Source: Prevotella sp. CAG:891 (GTDB lineage: Bacteria; Bacteroidota; Bacteroidia; Bacteroidales; Bacteroidaceae). Taken from it: DNA of 15,748 nucleotides. Below the pieces are notes generated by a model that saw only the letters and a list, made by a program, of their open reading frames with translations, was not told where the DNA came from and made no database searches. The position numbers were made by a program, and so were the translations under genes. The stretch is from contig FR901805.1 in the NCBI GenBank assembly GCA_000437675.1, forward strand, positions 21,650 through 37,397. The letters are read 5' to 3'. Below are positions 1-6,492 of the stretch, piece by piece. Every line of letters begins with the position of its first letter. The first letter of the stretch is position 1.

Positions 1-1015
1 TGAACCGAGGTAAATTTACGAGCTTATGCAACACTGAATTTAAGTATGCATAAGGTAGCCCCACTCCATCTGAAAGTACGCAACGCAAGTTTTGAATTGC
101 CAATGGTATACTATCGAGAAAATATTTTTTTCGTTCAACATAACCTCGCAAACCATAAGCACCCAGAACCTGGAGAATTCTGAACAAGACAAACAGTTGT
201 AGACGATATCGAAAACTCTCTTCATCAAAATTCGGCAAAAGCTGTCGCAACTCTTCAATGTAATCACTGATAAGTTGTTCTCTCATTGTTTGTGAATAAC
301 GTGCAGACGCCTGCCACAAAAATGAAGCCACATCATACTGTAGCGGCCCTTGCATTCCCCCTTGAAAATCAATAAAATGAGGATTGCCGTATTCGTCAAG
401 CATGATGTTGCGTGCTTGAAAGTCACGATATAAAAAATATTGCCCCGAATCTGTGCAGCCAACCAAATCGTGTGCCAAGTTCACGAAGTCAGCTTCAAGT
501 TTTACTTCATCGAAAGGTAAATCCGTCGTTTTTAAAAAGCAATACTTGAAATAGTTCAGGTCGAACATAGCAGCTGTTTTATCAAAACGCTTTGGTTCAA
601 TGCATCTGCTAAAATCCAAGTTTTCCACTCCCTTAACTTGCACCCTGGCCAAACCTTTTATTGTTTTGGACAACAGTTCTTTGTCTTCTGAACTATAATA
701 ATATTGGTTTGCTCTTGCCTTAGCCAATGCTTTATATAAAGAGGTATCACCCAAATCCTCTTGTATATAGCACGACTCATCATCGCTGAACGCATATATT
801 TTGGGCATGGGTAACGATTGAGCGGTAAAATGGCTTGCTAAATACACAAAACAGCGGTTCTCGTCAGTTGAAGTTCCAATTACTCCAATTACAGATGAGC
901 CATCAGCCGCAAACATACGAACGTACTGTCTATTGCTTCCTGCCTTGGGCAATGTTTCAATTTTGTGAGGTGCCTTGCCACACCATTCCTTATATAGGGT
1001 TAGTAAACTGTTCAT
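1..1015 (-). CDS. APH-family sugar/small-molecule kinase, AmgK-like (3' end outside window)
   Basis: An open frame of 338 codons starts at the ATG at 1015-1013 and runs leftward off the window edge, so the C-terminus is missing. The aminoglycoside-phosphotransferase fold is recognisable: the catalytic loop reads YRDFQARN (Asp198, Asn203), followed by FIDFQGG with the metal-binding Asp216, then GPLQYDVASFLWQA. The Gln in the catalytic loop and the FIDFQGG string are typical of the AmgK-like branch (N-acetylmuramate/GlcNAc 1-kinase of peptidoglycan recycling in Pseudomonas), not of antibiotic-resistance kinases. From memory of Bacteroidota homologues, the missing part would carry a RapZ C-terminal-like domain, and a MurU-like nucleotidyltransferase may follow; both are inferences. 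It lies 31 bp downstream of rsmE on the same strand. Family assignment is firm, substrate is not. Confidence 0.85.
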   Translation of the reverse strand, partial: MNSLLTLYKEWCGKAPHKIETLPKAGSNRQYVRMFAADGSSVIGVIGTSTDENRCFVYLASHFTAQSLPMPKIYAFSDDESCYIQEDLGDTSLYKALAKARANQYYYSSEDKELLSKTIKGLARVQVKGVENLDFSRCIEPKRFDKTAAMFDLNYFKYCFLKTTDLPFDEVKLEADFVNLAHDLVGCTDSGQYFLYRDFQARNIMLDEYGNPHFIDFQGGMQGPLQYDVASFLWQASARYSQTMREQLISDYIEELRQLLPNFDEESFRYRLQLFVLFRILQVLGAYGLRGYVERKKYFLDSIPLAIQNLRCVLSDGVGLPYAYLNSVLHKLVNLPRF

Positions 1016-1025
1016 AGTTAAATTG

Positions 1026-1033
1026 CAAAAATA
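1026..1033 (-). promoter_or_regulatory. possible -7 element of the kinase gene
   Basis: The minus strand reads TATTTTTG here, matching the Bacteroidota TAnnTTTG -7 consensus, in the 31-bp gap between rsmE and the kinase. No TTTG is found at the usual 19-21 bp upstream. The predicted leader would be only a few bases, so read-through from the upstream genes is at least as likely. Confidence 0.22.
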
Positions 1034-1046
1034 CCTTCGTACGTTT

Positions 1047-1829
1047 TTATCTACGCTTTGCCAAATACATTAAATGTACAGCCACCAAAGCCGCCGTTTC
1101 TGTTCTAAGCCTACTTTTTCCCAGACTTATAGGTTGAAATCCAGCAGCAATAGCCATTTTTACCTCCTTGACACTAAAGTCTCCTTCAGGGCCGATTAGA
1201 ACCAATGAGTTATCCGAACTACTGAGCAAGTCTCCTAAAAAATTACGCGCAGTCAGATGAATATTTTCCTCATTGTCAGTTGCATATTCCTTGCTGACAT
1301 TATCTTCTACGTCCTCAGGAGCATAACAATGTGCAATAAACTTTTGTCCGCAAAAAGGTTGTGCAATAAACTTTTCAAAATCAGTCATGACATCAACCGT
1401 AGGCTTAAAGGCTTTATGGCTTTGCTTCATGGCTGAAACCACAATTTTCTCCAAACGCTCGGTCTTCACTACCCTACGTTCTGAATTTGCACAGTTTAAG
1501 AGCGAAATACGGTCAACACCTATTTCCGTTGCTTTTTCTGCAAACCACTCCATCCTGTCCATGTTCTTGGTTGGTGCCACCGCTAAATGAATACCTCCAT
1601 GCCATAACTTCTCATCTTGCCACTCTTTCTCAACTTCAAACTGACAATGTTTTTGACTTGCTAAAGTTATGACAGCATGATAAAACATGCCTCGGCCATC
1701 CGTTACAGTCAAAGCATCTCCCTCTTTCATTCGCAGTACGCGCACTGCATGGCTGGCTTCCTCTGCTGGAAGTTCACCATAAGTACCATTAACGCCCTCG
1801 GGCACATAAAATATGCGGGTTTCTTTCAT
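1047..1829 (-). CDS. rsmE: 16S rRNA (uracil1498-N3)-methyltransferase
   Basis: RsmE methylates N3 of U1498 in 16S rRNA using S-adenosylmethionine. The 260-residue product has the expected layout: an N-terminal PUA-like RNA-binding part starting KETRIFYV (residues 2-9), with HAVRVLRMKEGD shortly after, and a C-terminal SPOUT methyltransferase domain. The SAM-binding knot motifs are IGPEGDFS (around residues 212-219; most family members have GGFS) and LGKSRLRTETAAL (around 236-248). Length is normal for the family (about 240-260). I chose the ATG at 1829: the frame also opens at a TTG at 1835, but that would overlap the stop codon of the gene before it. With the ATG start the two genes are 2 bp apart, which suggests cotranscription with the DUF151 gene. 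Confidence 0.95.
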   Translation of the reverse strand: MKETRIFYVPEGVNGTYGELPAEEASHAVRVLRMKEGDALTVTDGRGMFYHAVITLASQKHCQFEVEKEWQDEKLWHGGIHLAVAPTKNMDRMEWFAEKATEIGVDRISLLNCANSERRVVKTERLEKIVVSAMKQSHKAFKPTVDVMTDFEKFIAQPFCGQKFIAHCYAPEDVEDNVSKEYATDNEENIHLTARNFLGDLLSSSDNSLVLIGPEGDFSVKEVKMAIAAGFQPISLGKSRLRTETAALVAVHLMYLAKRR

Positions 1830-1831
1830 AA

Positions 1832-2422
1832 TCAATTAATATCGTTTGGAGTATCCTGATTACGCTTTTTCAGTTCATCGCGCAAAATGCTTGCCAGCTC
1901 AAAATTATCTTCATCGACAGCTGCTTGAAGTGCATCATGCAGTAATTTATCGTTCATTGCACTAATGGGCAATGTCATTCGGTCTGATGTATTGGTAAAA
2001 TTTACTTGATGGGCAAGAACGTCTTTTTGTACCCAAAATGAAGCACCTTCTTCCAAAGCTGCAACTGCAGCTTCTGCCATAGGAACCGCAATCGACACAA
2101 CTTCATTGATCCATTCAAAATCAATCAATGCTTGTGTCTGTCCATTTCGTGGCTGCAGCAATCTGACACCCAAAAGTCGCATACCAACTCGTCTTGCTAA
2201 CTGATTCATCAATTTCGAACAAGAAAAATCCTGTTGATTTAATGCTGAAGCAATCATTTCATATTCATGGGCCGAAAGAAGAATAGGCATAAAATTCTCA
2301 CCATTTCTATCGCGTAATACCAAAATGTATGCCTCTTGCAGTTCTTTACCACGAGTCAATCCTTCAATCAGCAATTCGGTATAATTTTCATACATATCAT
2401 TCAATTTTGACGGCATGCTCAT
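1832..2422 (-). CDS. Bifunctional-nuclease (DUF151) domain protein with C-terminal UVR motif
   Basis: The 196-residue product combines a DUF151 domain (about residues 15-140, from LLIEGLTRG through AYILVLRDRNGENFMPILLSAHE) with a UVR motif at the C-terminus (about 160-188, FELASILRDELKKRN), the same helix-turn pair seen in UvrB and UvrC. This two-part architecture is standard in Bacteroidota. Plant and bacterial DUF151 relatives have been described as nucleases acting on DNA and RNA, but function in this phylum is not well established. The domain looks divergent from textbook members. The frame extends to a TTG at 2437; I prefer the ATG at 2422, with another ATG at 2416 as an alternative. It is the first gene of the leftward group with rsmE and the kinase. 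Confidence 0.85.
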   Translation of the reverse strand: MSMPSKLNDMYENYTELLIEGLTRGKELQEAYILVLRDRNGENFMPILLSAHEYEMIASALNQQDFSCSKLMNQLARRVGMRLLGVRLLQPRNGQTQALIDFEWINEVVSIAVPMAEAAVAALEEGASFWVQKDVLAHQVNFTNTSDRMTLPISAMNDKLLHDALQAAVDEDNFELASILRDELKKRNQDTPNDIN

Positions 2423-2453
2423 GAAGGAGTAAACCAAAAGACTCCCTATGGAA

Positions 2454-2461
2454 CAAAGTTA
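2454..2461 (-). promoter_or_regulatory. candidate -7 element of the DUF151-rsmE group
   Basis: TAACTTTG on the minus strand fits TAnnTTTG and would give a leader of roughly 25 nt before the ATG at 2422. A second match, TATTTTTG, sits at 2477-2484 on the same strand, but its spacing to this one (15 bp) is too short for a -33/-7 pair. No good -33 was found for either. Confidence 0.3.
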
Positions 2462-2700
2462 TGCCATATTTGGTTACAAAAATACTAAACTAATTTTATG
2501 CAGCCATATTAGAAACTGTTTTTGTCCTTAAGTATTTTGAGTAATATTTTAATATAGGTATTTTTTTGAATAATCAAGGAATATTTTCAGACGTTTTGTG
2601 AGTGGTATTGCACAATCTTTCTTATATTCGCTTCATCTAAGCCAACAATTGGCATAAAGAAACAGACACAATCATGCAAACCCTATAAACGATTTAGACA

Positions 2701-3177
2701 ATGAATACAATAAAAATTAGCGTCGAATATCAAGAATATACCTATAACGAATTAAATAACACCGATAGTGAACTGACAAACGCTGCTCGCGAGGCTACCT
2801 ACAAAAGCTATGCACCCTACTCTAACTTTCATGTTGGAGCAGCCATTTTGCTAACCAATGGCTTAATCATACAAGGAAGCAACCAAGAAAATGCGGCCTT
2901 TGGAGCCGGAACCTGTGCGGAACGTACGGCCTTATTTTATGCGCAATCAGAATACCCCAACGAAAAAATCAAAGCAATAGCTATAGCTGCACGGGGGTCT
3001 AACGGTGATTTTACGGTATGCCCTATATCGCCTTGCGGAATTTGTCGCCAAGCACTCATCGAAGCACAAACCCGCACTCAGCAAGCATTCAGAATACTCA
3101 TGTGTGGAAAAGATAAGGTGCGAATCGTAGACGACGCTTCTACCCTACTTCCCATACAATTTGATGCCATCGTTTAA
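2701..3177 (+). CDS. cdd: Cytidine deaminase
   Basis: This enzyme hydrolyses cytidine and deoxycytidine to uridine and deoxyuridine in cytosolic pyrimidine salvage. The 158-residue protein carries both zinc motifs of the family: TCAER, with zinc ligand Cys72 and proton shuttle Glu74, and PCGICRQ, with zinc ligands Cys112 and Cys115. The nucleoside-binding NQENAAFG string precedes them (residues 61-68), and YAPYSNFHVGAA (37-48) is the typical domain start. It is somewhat longer than the compact tetrameric enzymes (about 130-135 residues) because of an N-terminal extension of about 25 residues. The gene stands alone between a divergent group and a gene-poor stretch. A small hairpin (GCCAA-CAA-TTGGC at 2641-2653) lies 48 bp upstream of the start; no convincing promoter was found. 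Confidence 0.96.
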   Translation: MNTIKISVEYQEYTYNELNNTDSELTNAAREATYKSYAPYSNFHVGAAILLTNGLIIQGSNQENAAFGAGTCAERTALFYAQSEYPNEKIKAIAIAARGSNGDFTVCPISPCGICRQALIEAQTRTQQAFRILMCGKDKVRIVDDASTLLPIQFDAIV

Positions 3178-3207
3178 ACACTACTGCTACAAGCAATCTT
3201 TGTATGT

Positions 3208-3307
3208 ATCAAAAGTGCGCTTTTAATGCCTTTTTCTGTTTATCCTAATATTTAGGCTACAACCTTTAAGTAAATCGGAAAAGTAAAGATTAAAGCGCAC
3301 TTTTGAT
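3208..3307. repeat. 100-bp inverted-repeat element downstream of cdd
   Basis: The left arm (3208-3227) and right arm (3289-3307) are reverse complements over 19 bases, with one extra T in the left arm. The core is AAAAGTGCGCTTT facing AAAGCGCACTTTT. The interior continues the symmetry: CTTTTTC near 3231 faces GGAAAAG near 3278, and at the centre lies a small perfect hairpin, CCTAA-TAT-TTAGG (3244-3256). The whole could fold as one long stem or cruciform. It begins 31 bp after the cdd stop and may act as a bidirectional terminator, but there is no clean U-tract. It could equally be a MITE-like repeat; no clear target-site duplication flanks it. Confidence 0.75.
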
Positions 3308-3804
3308 TTGTTCGAATTCGCTTTTTAACACGACTAAAGCAAGACTAAATGTTAAACGAGTTTCCTTGAAAAAGCAAAATTTATCTAAATCTCAGTTTAA
3401 TATTTGCTGCTACAAATCGGTTGTTTTATGCACACTTGGGCTTGTTGATTAAAATTACTCCGCGATTCTGAAAATTAGTTCCAAGCCAGTTGAATTTAGT
3501 TCCGACCTAGTTTGAATTAGTTCCGAGCTAGTTTGCAAAATCTTGGAATAAATTCGTACAATCGCGGAACTATTGAGAATCAGCACTTTTAAAAACAACA
3601 TAAGCAGGGCATCCTTGACGTGCTTTTTACTCGAAAATTCAAGAAACACGGAACTTAGAAATTTCACTTTTATTATATCGCAAATACAAACATAAAAGTT
3701 GTTTGTTAAATTCATAACAGACCAGAATAGCCTTGATGACTTTTCTTCATTACCGAATATCGCACCTATTTCTACCAGACTTTTTTCAACCAGCTTCCCT
3801 ATCT
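3308..3804. other. gene-free stretch between cdd and the OmpA-like lipoprotein gene
   Basis: I see no convincing gene here. The one minus-strand frame of note (3455-3715, 86 codons) has a composition unlike a real protein, and its C-terminus is just the translated repeat at 3475-3537. The stretch is AT-rich and holds that phased array, plus a short inverted pair CCGCGATT (3460-3467) / AATCGCGG (3560-3567) bracketing it. It could be a degenerate intergenic region or a site for a DNA-binding protein; nothing identifies a function. Confidence 0.5.
3475..3537. repeat. three 21-bp tandem repeats with a nested 10/11-bp period
   Basis: Three 21-bp units (3475-3495, 3496-3516, 3517-3537) each begin TTAGTTCC and diverge slightly after. 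Within each unit the pentamer (T/C)AGTT occurs twice, so six copies start at 3476, 3487, 3497, 3508, 3518 and 3529. The spacing is 11, 10, 11, 10 and 11 bp, close to one turn of B-DNA. All copies therefore face the same side of the helix. An additional GGAACTA in the opposite orientation lies at 3566-3572. Confidence 0.8.
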
Positions 3805-3856
3805 AAAAAAAGAGGGTTAAGTGTACAGCTATCATTGCGTACACTCAACCCTCTTT
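3805..3856 (-). terminator. rho-independent terminator of the OmpA-like lipoprotein gene
   Basis: Arms AAAGAGGGTTAAGTGTAC (3809-3826) and GTACACTCAACCCTCTTT (3839-3856) pair over 18 bases with a single mismatch around a 12-base loop. Read on the minus strand, the stem is followed by a run of seven T (complement of 3805-3811). It begins 42 bp after the stop codon at 3898. Confidence 0.92.
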
Positions 3857-3897
3857 GGTATAAAGAAGTTTCTCAGAATAATGAGAGAAAATCAACC

Positions 3898-4611
3898 TTA
3901 CTTAGAAGCAGCATTAGCAGCCTCAATCATTTCCTTGCTAGGAATGATGTAAACCTCAACACGACGGTTTTCAGCCTTACCGGCAGCCGTAGAGTTGTCA
4001 GCAACGGGATTATCTTCGCCATAACCTTGAACACTTACAAGGCGAGCAGAAGGATAACCGGCCATTACGATTTGGGTCTTCACAGAGTTTGCACGCTGCT
4101 GCGACAACTCAAGGTTCTTAGCTTTGCTCTGCTCAGCAGTACAATTTTTCCAACCAGCATTGTCGGTAAATCCGGCAATAGCAATGTTGTAAGTATTGTC
4201 TTCAGCTACGAGTCCATTGACAAATTTGTTGATAGACGTCTTTGCAGGAGCGCTGAGAGTTGCAGAACCAGTGTTAAACAACAAACCACTGTCGAAAGTA
4301 GCACGAACATACTGCGTACCATCTTTATCTGTAAGAATTTCAGCCTCAGCATTAGCAGATTCTGCAGCTTTCTTAGCCTTATCCATTTTGTTACCAATCA
4401 GAATACCAGCACCAGCACCAACTGCAGTACCTACAGCTGCACCAATTGCGGCACCTTTACCTTTACCAATGAATTGGCCAACCAAAGCACCTAAAGCACC
4501 ACCACCGGCACCACCAATCAGACCACCTTTGGCGGTATTTGTCATACCACCACAACTGCTCAGAAGCATAGCTACGCTAAGAGCACAAACTGATAATTTC
4601 ATCTTTGTCAT
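3898..4611 (-). CDS. Glycine-zipper OmpA-family lipoprotein
   Basis: The 237-residue product begins with a lipoprotein signal peptide whose lipobox LSSC places the lipidated cysteine at residue 20. No acidic export signal follows the cysteine (it reads CGGMTNT), so a periplasm-facing anchor is more likely than surface display. Residues of about 30-75 are a glycine-zipper segment (GGLIGGAGGGALGALVGQ, then alternating Gly/Ala), followed by a short Lys/Ala-rich linker. The OmpA C-terminal peptidoglycan-binding domain fills about 95-225, with FDSGLLFNTGSATL, GFTDNAG (the Asp that contacts diaminopimelate in this family) and NRRVEVYI (the conserved Arg). The loop after GFTDNAG is extended and contains a Cys. 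I chose the ATG at 4611 because it gives a proper signal peptide; the frame opens 42 codons earlier, and MKLS at 4602 is an alternative. Likely role: linking outer membrane to cell wall. Confidence 0.9.
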   Translation of the reverse strand: MTKMKLSVCALSVAMLLSSCGGMTNTAKGGLIGGAGGGALGALVGQFIGKGKGAAIGAAVGTAVGAGAGILIGNKMDKAKKAAESANAEAEILTDKDGTQYVRATFDSGLLFNTGSATLSAPAKTSINKFVNGLVAEDNTYNIAIAGFTDNAGWKNCTAEQSKAKNLELSQQRANSVKTQIVMAGYPSARLVSVQGYGEDNPVADNSTAAGKAENRRVEVYIIPSKEMIEAANAASK

Positions 4612-4650
4612 AACGTTAATAATTTGATTGAATGATGATATTAGTTGGGG

Positions 4651-4658
4651 CAAAGATA
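4651..4658 (-). promoter_or_regulatory. -7 element of the OmpA-like lipoprotein gene
   Basis: The minus strand reads TATCTTTGCC, a very typical Bacteroidota -7 sequence. It would yield a leader of about 30-35 nt before the ATG at 4611. The -33 region is weak. Confidence 0.5.
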
Positions 4659-4701
4659 CAAAAAGACATATTACTAGCATCTTTTTCTGCCCTTTTATTT
4701 G

Positions 4702-4709
4702 TATTTTTG
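4702..4709 (+). promoter_or_regulatory. -7 element of proS
   Basis: TATTTTTGCGG fits the TAnnTTTG consensus and lies in the divergent region shared with the lipoprotein gene; the two -7 elements are 43 bp apart on opposite strands. A transcript from here would have a leader of about 80 nt. No TTTG sits at the usual -33 distance. Confidence 0.42.
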
Positions 4710-4730
4710 CGGTCAAGAATAAATTATTAA

Positions 4731-4766
4731 ATGCCACTAAGCAGTAAAATGACTAAAAATTGTTAG
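4731..4766 (+). other. short open frame in the proS leader (11 codons)
   Basis: An ATG-initiated frame encoding MPLSSKMTKNC ends with TAG 32 bp before the proS start. It lies downstream of the putative -7 element, so it would be in the transcript. It has one Pro codon, at position 2, so it does not resemble a classical run-of-codons attenuator peptide. It may be chance. Confidence 0.15.
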
Positions 4767-4798
4767 ATTACTCCGTGGCAACTATACGCAAAATCAAA

Positions 4799-6283
4799 AT
4801 GGCAAAAGAACTCAAAGATCTTACAAAGCGTAGCGTTGATTACTCACGCTGGTATAATGAATTGGTAGTTAAAGCCGATTTGGCAGAACAGGCAGACGTG
4901 CGTGGCTGTATGGTAATCAAACCTTACGGTTATGCTATTTGGGAAAAAATCCAACAGTCACTCGATGCCCGTTTTAAAGAAACCGGCGTGCAGAACGTTT
5001 ACTTCCCAATGCTCATTCCTAAAAGTTTTCTTTCAAAGGAAGCTGAACATGTTGAAGGTTTTGCTAAAGAATGTGCTGTAGTTACTCACTACCGCCTGAA
5101 AGCAAACCCCGACGGCGATGGTGTTGTGGTTGACCCTGCAGCAAAGCTTGAGGAGGAATTGATTATCCGTCCTACTTCTGAAACTACTATTTGGAATACT
5201 TACCGCAAATGGATTCATTCATGGCGCGATCTGCCCTTGTGCTGCAACCAGTGGTGCAATGTGATGCGTTGGGAAATGCGTACGCGTTTGTTCCTCCGTA
5301 CGTCAGAATTCTTGTGGCAAGAGGGTCACACGGCGCATGCCACTCGCGAAGAAGCCGAAGCTCGTGCCAAACAAATGCTCGATGTTTATGCAGACTTTGC
5401 CAAGGAAGTAATGGCAATTCCCGTAGTTCGCGGTGTAAAGAGCGCTACTGAACGCTTTGCCGGCGCGCTCGATACCTACACTATTGAGGCTATGATGCAG
5501 GATGGTAAAGCTTTGCAAAGTGGTACAAGCCACTTCTTGGGTCAAAACTTTGGCAAGGCTTTCAATGTGCAGTTTGTCGACAAAGAAAACAAGATGGATT
5601 ACGCATGGGCCACCTCATGGGGTGTAAGTACACGATTGATGGGTGCACTCATCATGACTCACTCTGATGACAATGGCTTGGTACTTCCTCCGCACTTGGC
5701 TCCTATTCAGGTTGTAATTGTTCCTATTTATAAGGGTGATACTGAATTGGCCGCTTTCAATGAAAAATTAGGTGGATTGACCGAACGCCTGAAGGCTATG
5801 GGGATTCGTGTGAAATACGATAACGCTGATAACAAGCGCCCGGGCTTCAAATTTGCCGACTACGAATTGAAGGGCGTTCCTGTACGTCTGGTTATGGGTG
5901 GACGTGATTTGGCAAACAATACTATCGAGTTAATGCGTCGTGATACGCTGGAGAAAGAAACCCTTTCGTTCGATGGTATTGAGGATTACGTAAAGAATCT
6001 GCTTGAAGAAATTCAGACGAACATTTACAACAAGGCCAAAAAACGTCTGGACGACAACATTTTCCCCTGCGACAACTATGAAGAGTTCAAGGAACGAGTG
6101 AAGGATGGCGGTTTCTTCCTTTGCCCCTGGGATGGCACTGAAGAAACAGAGGCTCAAATCAAGGCTGAAACACAAGCTACAATCCGCTGTGTGCCTTATG
6201 GCTACAGCCAAGAGAATCTGGGCGTTGACATGGTGAGCGGTAAACCTGCTACTTGTCGCGTAATTATTGCACGAAGCTACTAA
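4799..6283 (+). CDS. proS: Prolyl-tRNA synthetase, archaeal/eukaryal type (ProS type 3)
   Basis: This class II synthetase charges tRNA-Pro with proline in the cytosol. The 494-residue protein lacks the large editing insertion of the E. coli-type enzyme and matches the shorter archaeal/eukaryal type in length. Visible motifs are YFPMLIPKSF (motif 1 region), IRPTSET, the motif 2 loop FLRTSEFLWQEGHTAH (Arg167, Glu170), and the motif 3 region GVSTRLMGALIMTHSDDNG, directly followed by the anticodon-binding domain (from PIQVVIVPIYKG). The C-terminal extra domain carries Cys in FPCDN, LCPWDG, RCVPYG and ATCRV, matching the zinc-type domain of this subgroup, and the protein ends in Tyr as the archaeal-type enzymes do. 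I chose the ATG at 4799 (MAKELKDLTKRS); the frame also opens at a TTG at 4760, which adds 13 residues of no family character. Confidence 0.97.
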   Translation: MAKELKDLTKRSVDYSRWYNELVVKADLAEQADVRGCMVIKPYGYAIWEKIQQSLDARFKETGVQNVYFPMLIPKSFLSKEAEHVEGFAKECAVVTHYRLKANPDGDGVVVDPAAKLEEELIIRPTSETTIWNTYRKWIHSWRDLPLCCNQWCNVMRWEMRTRLFLRTSEFLWQEGHTAHATREEAEARAKQMLDVYADFAKEVMAIPVVRGVKSATERFAGALDTYTIEAMMQDGKALQSGTSHFLGQNFGKAFNVQFVDKENKMDYAWATSWGVSTRLMGALIMTHSDDNGLVLPPHLAPIQVVIVPIYKGDTELAAFNEKLGGLTERLKAMGIRVKYDNADNKRPGFKFADYELKGVPVRLVMGGRDLANNTIELMRRDTLEKETLSFDGIEDYVKNLLEEIQTNIYNKAKKRLDDNIFPCDNYEEFKERVKDGGFFLCPWDGTEETEAQIKAETQATIRCVPYGYSQENLGVDMVSGKPATCRVIIARSY

Positions 6284-6341
6284 AAAGTTTTTGTGAAATT
6301 TCTTTCAAAGAGAAAATTCGAACGAAAACTAATTTAACTAA

Positions 6342-6427
6342 ATAATGCCGGTAGGATGTCTGTTACTAACAAGTGTGAGTTGATCATTTTCCGACCTGTT
6401 TAGAAACAGACACCCCGCTGGCATTAT
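6342..6427. repeat. 86-bp imperfect inverted repeat between proS and the ABC-F gene
   Basis: The 23-base arms 6342-6364 and 6405-6427 match at 19 positions; their outer eight bases (ATAATGCC / GGCATTAT) and inner eight bases (TGTCTGTT / AACAGACA) are perfect. The right arm can also form a competing local hairpin, CTGTTT-AG-AAACAG (6397-6410), which would use up its inner half. There is no U-tract, so this is not a classical terminator. It lies 58 bp after the proS stop and 65 bp before the ABC-F start. Confidence 0.65.
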
Positions 6428-6439
6428 CAGCATTACATT

Positions 6440-6482
6440 GTATGCAATTCAGTTGCATGCAAAAGTTTTTCTCGTTCGAGAA
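6440..6482 (+). promoter_or_regulatory. two hairpins directly before the ABC-F start
   Basis: GTATGCAA-TTCAG-TTGCATGC (6440-6460) forms an 8-bp stem with one G-U pair. TTCTCG-TT-CGAGAA (6469-6482) gives a further 6-bp palindromic stem ending 10 bp before the ATG at 6493. Together with the repeat at 6342-6427 they make the ABC-F leader highly structured. I found no matching promoter consensus here. Confidence 0.35.
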
Positions 6483-6492
6483 TTGTATTTTT

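Noticed and set aside
1..1015. Reading the APH-fold gene as aminoglycoside resistance
   Set aside because: The catalytic loop YRDFQARN and the FIDFQGG metal motif are those of the AmgK-like sugar-kinase branch, and the setting is chromosomal housekeeping.
2590..2640. Possible cdd promoter (TTTTG ... TATATTCG)
   Set aside because: The spacer is 24 bp, outside the usual 19-21, and the -7 match is imperfect.
3455..3715. 86-codon minus-strand frame ending in repeated SEL-type heptads
   Set aside because: The heptads are the 21-bp DNA repeat translated in frame; the rest resembles no protein family I know and has unusual composition. Kept only as the rival explanation for the repeat array.
3733..4494. 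253-codon plus-strand open frame antisense to the OmpA-like lipoprotein gene
   Set aside because: It has no recognisable domain, is Ser/Thr/Arg-rich in the way of a mirrored frame, and lies over a gene with a clear lipobox, OmpA motifs and its own terminator.
4196..4627. 143-codon plus-strand frame rich in Pro and Ala
   Set aside because: The Pro/Ala pattern is the antisense reading of the glycine-zipper codons of the lipoprotein gene.
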